NCBI RefSeq assembly: GCF_037975245.1 | Contig: NC_092582.1 | Span: 16,270,077 to 16,334,076 of the forward strand | Direction of reading: 5' to 3' | From: Apostichopus japonicus | Taxonomy: Eukaryota > Echinodermata > Holothuroidea > Aspidochirotida > Stichopodidae | DNA length: 64,000 bases | Shown: piece by piece, positions 49,251-62,656 of the stretch | How positions within the stretch are numbered: position 1 is the first letter of the stretch | How the letters are laid out: every line of letters starts with the position of its first letter | Made by a program: the position numbers and the translations under genes | The notes under the pieces: generated by a model | The model's input: the letters and a program-made list of their open reading frames with translations, nothing else | Database searches by the model: none | Told to the model about the DNA's origin: nothing

Positions 49251-52200
49251 ATGACTTCAGAAGATTTTTCGAAGTTCAACCCTGTTCGACGAGTTCCAAC
49301 AAAACGGCGATCAATTGGATTATCGAGAAGTGGTGTGCGACAACCGTTCAAGTCACCCGTTCCTAACGCAACACCTCTATGTAAAACTGAAGCTAGGCAT
49401 AAAATCAGCCCTGAACCGTCTGCTGTGCCCAACCATGGTATTGCTACTGATATTCCAAACGCTAGGACTGGCAATGAAGCAGTAGTGGAAAGCATTGCTC
49501 CATCAAAGTCAACCCCGACAGTTGCTTGTGATAAAAGCAAAACCAGCTTAAAACACAAAACAAAATTAACACCCGCAAGGTAGGTTCACAATCACACTAA
49601 AGAAAGCCCATGGGAATGAAAGTTTAAGTGTCTGATCATTTTCAAATGTTGAGGAGATGCACACCTAAGACTCCATTCCCCTGGCCAAATGTTACAGTAC
49701 CAAGGTCCTCGTTCAAACATGTGCAAATAATTATGCAGCTGAATCTGAACAATTTGAGGTATGGTCAAACAAAGTTACACCAAATGTTATGTAACAGACA
49801 ACAATACGGAAACACGCAAAATACATTTCACTACAACTAGTTTGCAACACCAATTAGGCAATTCCAAAGTACACATCACAAGTATAATACACATGAAACC
49901 ATGCCAAATGTTTCTGTAGTTAGCAGTCTATATTGTACTGTATTCAATCTCTACTTGCCAAAGGAGATATACTATGGGAAGTACAAGTCCTTATACTTAA
50001 AACACAGAGTATGGGCAGGCATTAAGGAAACTTGAAATGGTATGTTAACACGGACATTTAAGCCCAAAAGTTGCAGCTTGGTTATTGTAACTCAGTCAGT
50101 ACTGTAGATTGTCAAGTACCATGTACAGTACTGTATGATGTAGTGAGTGTTTTTGCTCATGTGAGAAATTAAATATGAATTGATGTTGATTTATAGTACT
50201 CATTGCACATCTTTGCGTTTCTTCAGAAGACCAAGCAAACTGAATATATCTCGTCTGCAGTGGGGGAGCTAAGGGTATTGGTCAGGAGGGGGGAGAATGG
50301 TCTGTAGGGGCGCCATCGACACTATCAGAGCTATATACGGCTCTGGATACTATCTAAGCGGAGCGCCACCACTGGTTGGCGCGTAGCGTACAGAAAATTT
50401 TTGAGTAAAGATACTCCCTAGATCGCCGGAAATGACCCTTTCCGGGCCTGGCTAACTTGCAGATAAACAAAGAATAAAAAGGTGTCATCGTCAAATTACA
50501 CCAACAAAATGTGACAAATGTCAATAAGTAGATGAGAGAGCAATAAAAAAGTCAATAATCACGAATAAGTAAAAAGTGATAAAGAGCTGAAAAGGGCGCC
50601 AGCAGTCCATTTGAGTCCGTCAGGGGGGGCGGATGCCCCCCCTGACTGTATGGACGCTCCGCCACTGCTCGTTTGGCATTTTGGGGAAAGTTTGGGCTAG
50701 CTAGTCATTTTGTGCTACATTTGTTGCCTGCTAGGATGCTTCAGTAAAGCCCCCAATATTCTGGGGTATAACAACGGGACAAACAAGTCAAGATTCTTCA
50801 ACAATTAATGCCTAAGAAGTAAGAAGAAAATCATTACAGCATATTACAGTGTAGTGCATTTTCTTCCCTGCACATTATGCATTTAAATATTTTTCTGAGA
50901 TTTCTTTGCCTTCCAAATCTAATCTTAGAAGTTGTTCTTCTTTTTCATTTTGTCATCAGGAATTCACAGTTTCTATCAACACCAAGTTCTTCTAGAAAGA
51001 GACCAAGTATGCAAAGAAATATACTTGGAAAGAAGTTTAAGATGGACTTCAAATCTCCAGTAAGTTGGAATCGTAGTATCGGAGGGATTTTTTCAACATT
51101 GTAATTGATTGCAATTTCTGGATGAATGGCAATTTTTTAATGGTCGTCTGAATGGAGGAAATTTCTGTTCTGACGACCAAAATCAGCTTTGGTGGTCGTC
51201 CAACAAATGAGTCCTAGTTGTTTACATCAAATTCCTGTTGCATTGCACTAAATACTGCATGCCTATATAGGTGACACAATAAATTGGTATCACCTTTAGA
51301 GATACTAAAATAATAAAAAAGTTTAAAAAGAATAGTGTTAGGGCTATGATTCATCTGAAAGGGGAGTTTTACTGACCCAAAACTTTTGCTATATTGATCC
51401 ATATCTACTGTACACATTTCTCCTACAATGTACATATTAGTCCTTACTATTTTGCTAACTTTCTTAGACGACCAAATTTGCTGTAATTTGATGTAATGAC
51501 CAGTAGAGAAAACAAGTGTGGCTTTCTTGTGCTCTGTGAAAGTTAATGGTCTGTTGCATATTTATTTGTACAATTCAGTTCTTAAGTTTTAGACAACCCA
51601 AATTTGCTGTGCAGACAACCAGAAACAATCCTCAGAACCTTGCCTGCAATGTTCATCTTTGTAATATGATCAAAATATTCTCAGAGAAGATATGTAATGT
51701 GTGGCTTTCTTGTGCCCTGGTGTGGTCGGCACTCGAGAGATGAAAATTAACGGTCTGTTGCACATTCATTTGTCAATTCAGTTCTGTCACTAGATGGCTA
51801 GCTGGCTAAGGTCATGTCTAAATAGTACACAGTAGATCCCTCACTAAACTTTTAACAACTTGAATTGTTTTTCATTTCATATATATATACTAACTTCATC
51901 CTTCCTAGTGCAATTTGGTAGACAAAACTAACAGGAAATGTGTTAATGTTCCATTTCTTTTTCTTTTCTGAAAATTATAATGTATTTTACCACCAGTTTT
52001 GTAGCATAATCAACACAAACTGCAGCATTAAGTTCAAGAAAAATAACTTCTGGAACCATAAGAGGTAGACATTGTCCCAATCCCTCTTTCTTTTACAGGT
52101 GAGAGACCCAAGAGGAAATGAATCTGAAGAACAGGTCAGGAAATCTTTGGACGGTTTGAAAGAAAAATTAAAGAGTGTCAATGAAGAAATCAACACTCTT

Positions 52201-53669
52201 GAAGAAAGGTAACATTAATACTCTAACGATTGAAAGTGAACGGTGGAAGGTTTAGGCTCAAGTATACAGGGTCTGTTTGGCCCAAATTTGGCTGTAACCG
52301 TGTAACCAGCTGAAAACCGTTTGTGCAGATATATGTACTTAGAGATAAAGGGTTGGTTAGATTAACCAGTGATTTGCATGAGAACCAGGAAGGGGAAACA
52401 GCAATAACCACCTGAAACAGAAATCATTCTGGTTAATTACTTAGTCTTTCACATGCATTTATGCAAATACTCATTCTCTGGAGTTTAACAGGAACAAATT
52501 CATTTGAAGTATTATTTAATAAGTCATTGCTTTAAGCACTTCAGTCGTTATCATATCGACTCTACACTTTATCTTCAAATTAAAGTACATTTATTTAAAT
52601 GATGTAATTATTATCAAAATGAGTGTCAACATACACCTTTCTATGCTAAATGTTTATGGCATAACTATATGTTTGATTTCCACAGTGGATACAACTTGGA
52701 GGAAGTCCAGTCGCACATAATCAAGTTACACGAGTACAACGAACTGAAGGATCTCGGCCAACACCTCATTGGACAAATCGGTAAGACGATTAACTACTTA
52801 CTGCGACAAGGTTTTATGATTTTTTGCCCTTTCATTGAATGGCTCCATACAGCAAATAAATTGAATGTGTGAAGTTAGTATGGTGTTGTATCTTCGTTTA
52901 TTGATCTTTTCTTGAATAAAGCACTTGGGATGATAATAGTGCATCTATGATCATGTTTCCATGGTAATGCATCTGGGAGGATGTGCAATATCTTTGATTG
53001 TGCAAAACCGTGATATCTCAAAAACTGATGGAGACATTCTTAGCCATTTGAGGGGAGTTGGTTATCACGTGCATCTCTACCATATAAAGTGTAAAATATG
53101 GTTGAATTTGCTCCTTATATTAATAGAAGTTAATAATTTGCAGACATCAGATGCTACATTATCACTCAGCAGAATTTGTTGCTTTGGAAAAGTTCAATTG
53201 TGAAGTGTTTTACAAATTATATCTTCGTATCCTGACCTCAGAATATTTTGCAACTTATATTGGCCACAAGTATCAAATATTTCTTATGTATTTGTAGTGT
53301 CTTTTCCAGCCAAACTACCTAAGGCTAATTTTGGTTGGTCCATGCTTCTTCAAATGAGGGTAAATATTATATGACTGGTTTGTAGAACTCAACGGTCTTC
53401 TTGGATTGTTGACAAATTCCCACAGCAAATTTTCTCGATACCCATGAGGATGGTATTCTCTGAAGAGTCAATCTATTCTCATGTGAAGGAAGCGCTCAGC
53501 AGTCAGGAAAGATGTTTTAATTTCATTTGCATTTGTGATTCAATTTAACCAATTGACAATCAACTATCTTTATTGTGGCGTTTTCTTCTGCTGCCAATTT
53601 TTAGCATCTAAGGAAGGAACCACCACCAAGCAGATATATGGACGATTTGGTCTCAAACTTGACGATTGA
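49251..53669 (+). CDS. SWI5: SWI5 homolog, recombination mediator, complete, five exons
   Basis: The coding exons are 49251-49579, 50960-51059, 52099-52208, 52686-52780 and 53605-53669. Phases 2, 0, 2, 1 agree, giving 232 residues (human 235). The first half is Ser/Pro/Lys-rich and probably disordered, with a QPFKSPVPNATPL word resembling the FKSPV segment of vertebrate SWI5. The C-terminal core (about 144-232) is a coiled coil, SLDGLKEKLKSVNEEI, followed by the signature HEYNELKDLGQHLIGQIA and TTTKQIYGRFGLKLDD, matching human HEYNDIKDVGQ and VTTKELYPEFGL. SWI5 pairs with SFR1 and stimulates RAD51 strand exchange in homologous recombination in the nucleus. The start is the first in-frame ATG. 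A hAT-like element lies in intron 1. Confidence 0.93.
50258..50667. mobile_element. hAT-like non-autonomous element (MITE), 410 bp, in SWI5 intron 1
   Basis: The left end is CAGTGGGGGAGC and the right end read inward CAGTGGCGGAGC (11/12). Flanking 8-mers are CTCGTCTG (50250-50257) and CTCGTTTG (50668-50675), a target duplication with one mismatch. The interior has no transposase ORF. The ends resemble those of the outer element at 33620-35111 (CAGTGG), but the interior does not. Confidence 0.75.
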
Positions 53670-53871
53670 AGAAGTCATCCACAGTAAGTTATTTACTTTG
53701 GTTATTTCCACTATTAATGTTACTTGTGTAAAGTTATATTGACATTTACTGGACAACTTGATGTTTGTCTTAAACATGGCTCCCAGTTAAGGGTGTAAAG
53801 TAGTGACTTCACCTCCAAAAATGTTGAGATCATATCCATATGCACTCCTCTTCACTTATCGTCATCCAGCC

Positions 53872-53877
53872 AATAAA
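53872..53877 (+). terminator. Poly(A) signal of SWI5
   Basis: AATAAA lies 203 bases past the SWI5 stop. The convergent gene's poly(A) signal is at 54289-54294. Confidence 0.55.
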
Positions 53878-54288
53878 CTTGTCAACTCTATAACTATAAG
53901 CCCACAGGTGTAAAATAGTTTGTAGAAATTTAAGTACCCCTCTAGATAATGTAAATGTTGGTACACCTCCTGTCCCCACCTTTTCTCTCATTCCTAGAAA
54001 TGTTTGCCTGTGCCACTGAGATAATAACATGATCAAGTGTGTGTGTAGGCTATAACAAAACACGCTTGAAAAATTTGCATGCAAATTAATTGTCAGTTAC
54101 ACATGTAGAGAAATCTCAAAACCATTAAAATACAGCAATATCAGTCATTTTATTAGCAAGTCAAATTCAATTAACAGCATAAGCTTCACTCGATAATTTA
54201 CAAAATTTGAAATATTCCAGTTAAAATCAACAGCTTTAAATTCTTTTCGCATTGCGTAGCTAGCCAAGGCTACAGCAAAAGACAACTT

Positions 54289-54294
54289 TTTATT
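54289..54294 (-). terminator. Poly(A) signal of the unidentified minus-strand gene
   Basis: Minus-strand AATAAA lies 126 bases past the stop codon at 54420. A second copy is at 54148-54153. Confidence 0.5.
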
Positions 54295-54419
54295 TATATT
54301 AAACTTCAAACCGATGCAATTCTTTACACAAACATACCTTTAAATCAATGATCACTAAAAAGTTCATAATTAAAATTTTTGTCAAGAGTTGGAAGTTATT
54401 GTGATCGTAGTAGCCGGGC

Positions 54420-57400
54420 TTATTCCCACTCTGGGTGGATGGTGAAATGGCGCTGGATAGGTCGATGTGGTCGTGTAAAGAGTGCAATGGTATTGGAAAC
54501 AGGTCCGGGGTGTTTGAAAGATGGAAGATGGTGCCACGTTTGGAATTCTTCCTTTCGGTTGCGAGTGCATGGAGTCAGCAGCCGCAGGTGGCGGAGCTTA
54601 TCGGGTGTCTGTTTACTTTTGTTTAGCGTCACCGAGGCAACAGGTTTTCCTCTGAAAAGTGAGAAAAGATTTGTTTGACATTTGGACGAAAGCAATAGTA
54701 TTTCGGCAGAACACTGACAAATTTTAAGATTCTTAAAAGTGTTCAATTTTTTTTTTTAAAATCTTCTATGAGTAATCATAATTATTTTGTAAAGACAAAA
54801 ACAATTGACATCATAAACTCACTTTATAGGTGACATGTTTTAATCTTTCTATTGCTATTAAGCAACTGGTCACATTTCAGCACTACAACTAAATAACTGT
54901 GTCCCACAATTTACCAGACTACTTCCAGTAACAAGAGCACATGTAGGGTACAGTTTATTTGTAGTTTGCCATTTGCATACTGCAATAGCAAATCCATGAC
55001 AATCTTTACATTCAAAGAAGGGCAGCTATCTCCTCCTCCCCCCCCACCCCCTCCCAAGTTTATTATTAAAATGCCACTGGAATATGGTTGCTTATATGAT
55101 GATTAGCTCTCGCTTCCTTTTACTGCTGTGCCGTTTAAACGTGTAAACGAACGAAACATCGTTTAAACGTTTAATAAAACCTTTTGAACGTTTAAACGAA
55201 ACTATGATATCAACTGAAAATTAAATTATTGGCAAAAATGGCGTATCAATTCCCGTGTTTATTTTGTCTACTACGCGAAATAACAAAACAACTTACGATC
55301 AGTCGAATCATAAACCGCGAACGTAATCCTACTTTTGTCCCCCCCCCCGATGTATCCGGCGATATGAATGGCTTAAACTTGAACGCTGTTATCCTTTTGT
55401 GAAAACTTCCTGATTCGCGGCACAAGTGTACTTTATATCGAGCCGACAGCGGCGGCGCAGATAATCCAGTCAATGCATGTTCGATCGAAATGATTACAAT
55501 CCCTGTCCATCACTTTGAACTCTCCGACCAGACAATACCGGGTCGAATACTCAACTTGGTAATAGTTGTTCAAATACATGATCAAAGGAAATGTAACGAT
55601 TGGAGATCGTAAAAAAAAACTCTGAAAATCAGTAGAGAAATTACCAATTGTGTACGAAAAGTAAGTTGGTACACCTTTCAAATTTTACAAAAGATCCAGC
55701 AAAACACTTTCGACAAATTCACGCGAAACTGGCAAATCGTGCTAAATGCAACTAATGTCATGTATACAAGGCTCTAGTACACCCATTAATGAATAAACCG
55801 TAAGACCACATCTGGTGTTAAGCGGGGGAAAAAGAAAGTATTTCTAGAATTTCCAAAAATACGGAAAAAATGTCCTACCACAGTTAAGTGTATAGCAAAT
55901 AGCCTAACCACCTCGTCTGTTACGGATCTCACGTAACTACAAAAACAACCAATTGTATTTTGCGAACTTGACGTTTTCTACAAGAACATGGAAATAATGT
56001 TAAGCATTAGTTAATCATGTCGTGTGGCCTAAAACATATTTTATTACAAGGTTTACTTTAATAAAGATGACCATAGCTTGATATCTTGTGCTGCGTGTAT
56101 GAACTGTGCCTCGTGTATCATTCGGAATACTCTATGAAACGTTTCTTGGAAACGTGCCAAAAATGTTAACAAACAGGTGTTAGACAGGGGATGAGCGCGC
56201 AGTTGTTTGGCAAGATACCTGGGAAAATTGTGAGCACATATACAGTATCCTACCGTAGTATTTAAGTTAGGTTAAACCGTACTGCAGTTGTAAACTGATG
56301 TACATTTAGTGCGCGCTATTCATTGTTAGGCATTCTAGAAACGGGGCTTTGCCGAACGTTTTTTGTTTCATAATATCGGAGGTTCTGTAAGTTAAACTTT
56401 TTAAAGATTGTAAAACAGATTAAATCTCTTTTCATTTTATAACATAATACAGCTACTCTAACTTGTCATTTAAAATTTTTCATCAGCTTCGTGACAATTT
56501 AAATTCAAAAGTTGTCAGTATTTTGCATCCTCAACTGCGAATTTTTTTATCGCCAGACACGCAAAAAATTCCTTTTCCTTTTCCAGGGTCTTCGCCCCAC
56601 CAGGGCCCTAGGGCGGTCCCCTGGACCCCACGCCTTTATACTCGGCGTTTTCTCGCGATATTCGCGAACGTTTAAACGTTTAAACGAACGAAAAATCGGC
56701 CGTTTAAACGATTAGGTCTTTAAACGAAAACTCACAGCCCTACTTCCTTTCCACAAGTTCATGGATGAGGCCTTGAAGAATAGACAATGCAATCCTGAGG
56801 TTTGCTCACAGGGCCACAGTGTCCACTATTATGATAATTCGCAGCAAGATACGTTAGAAAAAAAAAATTCTGCATTTTCTGAAACAATCACACGACCAAT
56901 CGAAAATCCTCTGTGGCCCAAACATTGGGATCACAACCCATAGGTTGCAGACCCTCGATTTATACGATAACATATCAATGTGTTTAGATGTTGTTAATGA
57001 TGCAATTGGTGAATTCTATTCAATCCGTTTTGGGTGCATTCCTCAATTGCAATGACTGGAGGGTTAAATATTAAACCATCCATTCAACTTCTAGCCAACA
57101 CTGTATCCCATTCTTGCATGTTATTTCCTTAGTTTCTGAGATCAAAGCTAAAAGTAACTTACTTCCTAAGGGCTGTTAGCACTTGCTGTAGCTTATCTCC
57201 ATCACACATCTTGCAAAGTACTTCACCCTTGTGGTCCTTGTGGAGGTGATGATTTAAGCCCTCCTTCATTCCCATCAGTTTGGAACCAGCCAAGCTTCCG
57301 AAGAATTGGATTGCTACTTCTCGATCTGTAAATGTAAAAATATGAAATAATTTTGTTTAAAAAAAAGAGGGTGCTGTTATATTGGTCTTTAGTCTAGATT

Positions 57401-60400
57401 CACAAAACTTGTTAAGCTGTTGCTATGAGTTCAGTAAATTATTCCCAGAGCATTAGATTTTTCTGAAATACCAATCCGACTAAATTCAGTAAGTGATCTA
57501 AGAAGGGGGCCGTGTTACCTTTTGCATTAGCACCCTCCATCCAAGTCTCCACTGCCTTTCGTGCATCTGGTTGCAGAGTCCGCTTCAGGGTGGTGTCCAC
57601 GTACGATTTGTCTGCCGCGTGTAGGGCGTTCTGTATCACCTTCTTCTCCGACTTGCCGACAGAGCGAAGCCAGTTTTCTGCGGCTGGGACGGCCTTTGGG
57701 TTGAGGCTTCTTGCTATAGTCTGAAACGATATTAAAGGGGTATGAAAATGTTTGCGACATTTTGATTAAATAAATGGCGCAACAGTGTTTGCTGCACTGT
57801 CGTACACACTGAGGTTACCTTTCAGATAACGTTAATAGAACTTTGCTTTGCTAAGTATGTCCAAATCTCTGTAAAAATTATAGGATACAAGTATCAAAAT
57901 TAGATTTTTTATTTACTATATTTAGTACTGTGAAGTTGTACTGTATGATCTAATGCAGGGGTTGGCATGAAATTGATCTCGAAGGCCACGGTGAAAGTTT
58001 GTACCCAATCCACAGGCTGCCACACTTTGGAATGTACAGCTAATCCCATGATGAAGATGGAAATACAATTGGAATTAAAAGAGAGTTCAACATGCACATT
58101 GTCCATATTAAAGTTATGTCCTGCAGGCCATACTATGCAAACTCACCCAAGTATACTGTATTGTCTTTCGTTTCAGTCATCGAGTCAAATTCATCATTTT
58201 CCATTGGTATCACAAATATTTCTAGTAGAATTCATTCTTAAAATAACTAAGTAGAATTTTCCACGGGCCGGCCACATTAATAGGCCTTTAAGTTTTGAAA
58301 AGTTTACAGAAGTTGTGACAACCTGAGACATATAGTACAGTGTATACTTGCAGCAGACAACCGTTATAAGATTAGATTTATTAGTACTCACTTGTTGAGT
58401 CAATTGAACACCAGAGCTGGATGAAGGAACAGCTGGCAGCTTAGTCACTGAAAGTAGAAACAAATTATCCAGCTTAGCACATAATAAAAACACCAAATAT
58501 GTCTAAAGGATTCTTACTTGTATACTTATACAATATTAACAGGGCAAGTTTTTTTCTTTGACCCCATTGTAACCATTTTCACTGGTTCAGTTTTACAATA
58601 TTACAGCATGTCAACCGCAAAGATAGATGGATGAGAGTTGCAACTTGCACTCAACCAAATCTTCTTCAAAGTACACCTAAGTCGTCTACAGTCATGTTTT
58701 ACGAATAGTTTTGAAATGGACAAAGCAGTGTTAAACTAAGAGTTTTTAATTGTCCTGTATGCAGTGCTCTACAAGGGGTGAATGATCTCCCCAGCTTGGT
58801 GTGCTTTGAGTATGGCCTATTGCAAGACATAACTATTCATTCATGTGGAAATGCCTCTACCCTATTAAGAGTATCTCAAATTTGTGAGCCTTCTCTCTCT
58901 CCCTCAATCCCCCCCCCCTCCACCTTCCCCCCTCCACTCCCAAATTTAGTGCTTAAATTTCCTCAATCCTCCAAGTCTTCACCACCACCCTTGACTAAGC
59001 CAATAGTTTTTTACTGTGCATAGCAGAGTAGTGTTTACTTTCAATTATTTAAGAGACTTTACAGTGACAAAAATCTTGCTAGATATGTTAAATCTTGCCA
59101 GTACATTACAGATTTTAAGCAAGTTTTGATAGTTTTGTTGTATCTCCTTTACTGGTGACACTCACTGAGTTCACATGAACCAGTGTTCGCATTAGGATAT
59201 GCAATTGCGGAACTACCGCAATTCATCAAGAGGGTCCCACAAAAATATTTTCTCTCGGGGGAATTTCCCGCAACAATTCCTGGTACTTTCTGCAAGTTGC
59301 CCCATTACTGTTGTTACAAAACTTGCCAATAACAAGGCAGATATTATAAAGGTTGGTTGATTTTTGTTAGGAGTAATGTGATTGGTCAAATCTTTCCAAA
59401 AATAAAACACTGGCTTTGTTAGTGCAGTACTGCACAGTGAGTATTGGTCGCCATGGTCAATCATGTGTACTGCACTGTATGTACTATATGTGCGCTAAAT
59501 CTTGGTATGAGCTTATGTACTTACATCTAACTAATCTAACTAACATCATGAAATTCCCAATCCCCTTCCTCCAAGGAAAATTGTTTTTGAAAATATCCCC
59601 CCCCCCAAATAAGTGACTTTCTTAACATCCTAGCACTAAGACTGGGTATGAATTGACCTTTTTGAACCCATTTGTGACCCACTGACCTGTTATTCAGTGT
59701 GGTCTACACTAAAAGTCAATGTTGTAAAGAGGTACAGAAGTGCGAATCCAGGACGGGGGACGTGGGGTGTATGTCCCCCTCCCCTTCCCATTTTTTACCT
59801 CACAAAAGATTAAAAGTAAATGTTTAGCACAACTTTGTGTGTAAACCAAATGCACCATTTCAAAATTTCTAAAATTTAAACTCTTTCTGCAGGAGAAGCC
59901 CCAGAGTTCCCTACATGGGCGTGGGCTATAAAATGACACCAGGGCCACACTTATTTCTTTCCTAGAAACCTGGTTCCATCACTGATATACATCACAGGTT
60001 TCAATTGCATCTTAACGATCCCTTGCAAATTTTCTTGCTCGTAGGAGCCAAGAGAGTGGAACATTCCCTTCTGAAAAGCGTAATTGAGCATTGATAGATC
60101 TGAATAGATAAATGAAATCACTTTGAAGGTTAGAAGTCGGGAAGTTTTCCAGACTTTTGTCCAGACTCATCCTAGAAAACCAGCTCTTATGTTTGACTGT
60201 TATGTTTTGTAAAAACCCTGATCAGGGTTTTTACAGACATGTGATGTAATTGAACACCAGGATATAACACACAGACACACAAAGGAGTACATAGGGAAGC
60301 CAAGGCTTCAGTTTTTAAGTCAAAACAATCACTTTGTGTATATCAACATTGTCACATGATCACCATTTGAAGGTAAAAGATATCTTGAAAACTTGTAGCG

Positions 60401-62656
60401 ATCTTCACTATGGTTGCCATGGATACAACAGGGACTTGTACTTGAGTATGCCAAAACAATCTTCACAATAGACAAAACAACACCATCAAAACAAGATCAA
60501 AAACTCAGAGCTGGTCTGTATTTTCCATTGATGTGGCATTATGTTACCTTGTTATGTTTAGAAGAGGAGTTCCCCCCAGAGTGTATCTTGAGAATAGAGG
60601 ATAGTAAAAGTAATTCTCTGTAGTACTTACTTGGTCCCAATTTCTGGCTATTTTACCAAATATATATATATATATAGTGAGTTTTAACCAAACAAAGCAT
60701 GTAAATGATGAAATTGAGACACCACCCCCTGCTATAGAGGCTTTCACAATGTCGCTGTAAATTGAGTGTGTGATCAATGATTCCATTCAATTAAAAAAAT
60801 GTTGACCAGTACGAGTGAAGTCAAAATTGCTACTGCACAGGATTTTAGTAATTAGTTGTGTTGAATAATAGTCCAAAATAAACGGAGAAAAACTTGTTGC
60901 CAAGGATTGTTCTAAAATATTGCATTTGATCAAAATATGACATCGCACAGCTTCCTTTATACTGTAAAAGAAAGATTGCTTAATATAAAACTGATTAATT
61001 AGCTTTTGAATTTTGACCCAGAACTTTCTGTGTTTAATATTTTGGATGAAACATTAGTTTCAGTTTGCCTGCATTCAGAGTCAGATGAGTCAGAGGGAAA
61101 GTTTTCAAAGTAAGTGCTAACTACTGCTTTATTTCTGCATATTGCATTGAAATTGCCATAAGTTGGTGGCACTGTGCCATACTCACCCATGAAAAGAAAG
61201 ATAAGATACCCTAAAGGCATTCATTTAATTAACGTCCAGAATTGAATTAGTGAGGGTTAATACCTAGATTTTCCTTAATAATGTCTAGATACCAAGTAGT
61301 CAGAATATTAAAAAAACTTAAATATAAATATATGAAACAATAATAACAAAGTTCACAGTTGTTTTATTCTATGCCTAATATACTGTCAAAACAGAAATGT
61401 ATCTCGAAACAGCCAAAAAGTTAGGATACTTTAAATGACCAAAGTCAAATAGATGCTTTAAGTTTTCCTTGGCTGTAGAAAATTATCTTAAAGGTTGATC
61501 AAAGACAGACAAAACTAATTCAGGGCATAGTTTAGATCTCAAATTTTGTGTAGCAGGTTTGCAGCCCTCTTAAGCACTGTCGTTTCCTATAAACTACCAT
61601 GGTTCCTGTGTATAAAGACAACCCTGCTACGTACATCTACAGACTTGTATTTCGATATATACCTGTATGACCATTTTACATAGCATTTTGTAATGTGATT
61701 CTGGGTAAATTATTCCATCTGTATCAAAATGTGAGCTGCATAAGTAGTGACATTTAACTCCATTCCCCAGAGTAGCATGCAGATATATGCCAGTGTACTG
61801 TAGTCTGTAGATACCTTTTTGCTGTTGTTTCTCTAACTTGACTGACTCTTTGATCTCTTGTTCCAGGTCTCGTTCTCTGATCTGTTTGAACATGTTGTAA
61901 GGGGTGCTGTAGTGCGTGGTGTTGGTGAAAGCAGAGTGCCAGGAGGAGGGTAGCTTGGCTAATTTCTGGGGGCTCATTTGTCTCAGCCTACCGACCTCTG
62001 AGAGTACTTCGTGACCCACAGGCATGTCTAAGTGCAAAATAGGGAGAGTGCAAAACGAAAGGAGTGCGAGAAGAGAGTGGAAGAGGATGTGGACAGTGTA
62101 TTGAGGATAAGACGTCGTTTGACCGAAGACAAATTATTCACACTAGATATTTTTGAAACGTTCTTACTTTATCACTGGAAATTGAGTATTTCGACAGTTG
62201 AGTTAATAGTGAGTTCATGACAGTCATATACTGCATTTATTAGTCTGGAGAAATGCATAAGAATTCAATTTACAGATTTTACAAGACTTGTTTTTAAATA
62301 TCTTTGTGAAAAGAGGTGCTACTGGTGCATTATATTATTATTACAGAGGTGTTACCCAGATAGGAGAGAAGGAAGAGGGGATGGGGCAAGAGGGGGAAAG
62401 CAAGGCAAGAATTGAAAAGTTTAACTCTCTGAAATGAAACATCTTATTTGGTGATTTTTAGGGTCCTCCTCCCTGTTCTTTCGAATTCGTACGGATGTAA
62501 TGTTCACATCATTTTCTTGTGAGACTTACTCTCTCTTGTGCCATTGATGTCTTCGTAAAATCGCTGGTTGCTGTCGGCAAGAAGAGCAGCTTTCTGTCTC
62601 TGGTAGGAAGGCTCGTCAACGATGAGACGAGTAGGTACCTTCCAGTGCATGAACAT
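54420..62656 (-). CDS. Unidentified multi-exon gene, 3' part, at least seven exons
   Basis: The exons are 62656-62530, 62027-61815, 60099-59983, 58447-58392, 57720-57519, 57325-57163 and 54651-54420. Phases 1, 1, 1, 0, 1, 2 agree at every junction, giving 369 codons from an ATG that directly follows an acceptor AG; more exons may lie upstream (a mini-exon ending at 62779 reads YRNDG in the right phase). The donor at 59983 (GTGATG) is weak and was chosen because only it fits the next exon's phase. The product is soluble and mostly helical: a Lys/Glu/Gln helix (ERDLEQEIKESVKLEKQQQK), AENWLRSVGKSEKKVIQNAL, DREVAIQFFGSLAGSKLMGM, a CKMCDGDK word, then a basic Pro/His-rich tail ending QRHFTIHPEWE. 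There is no signal peptide or membrane segment. I do not recognise the family and assign no function. Confidence 0.72.
55121..56742. mobile_element. hAT-like non-autonomous element, 1622 bp
   Basis: The left end is TACTGCTGTGCCGTTTAAAC and the right end read inward TAGGGCTGTGAGTTTTCG, sharing GCTGTG and later GTTTAAA. A perfect 8-bp target duplication CTTCCTTT flanks it at 55113-55120 and 56743-56750. Both subterminal regions hold repeated GTTTAAACG palindromes. The interior has no ORF resembling a hAT transposase. It sits in the last intron of the unidentified minus-strand gene. Confidence 0.82.

Noticed and set aside
49166-49558. Minus-strand ORF of 130 codons opposite SWI5 exon 1
   Set aside because: It is a shadow of the SWI5 coding exon.
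54379-54678. Plus-strand ORFs opposite the terminal exon of the unidentified gene
   Set aside because: They are antisense to an exon whose frame and splice phase fit a seven-exon model.
56463-56715. Overlapping plus-strand ORFs inside the 1.6-kb hAT-like element, tested as a transposase fragment
   Set aside because: No hAT transposase motif is present; the Pro-rich stretch comes from a GC-rich repeat segment.
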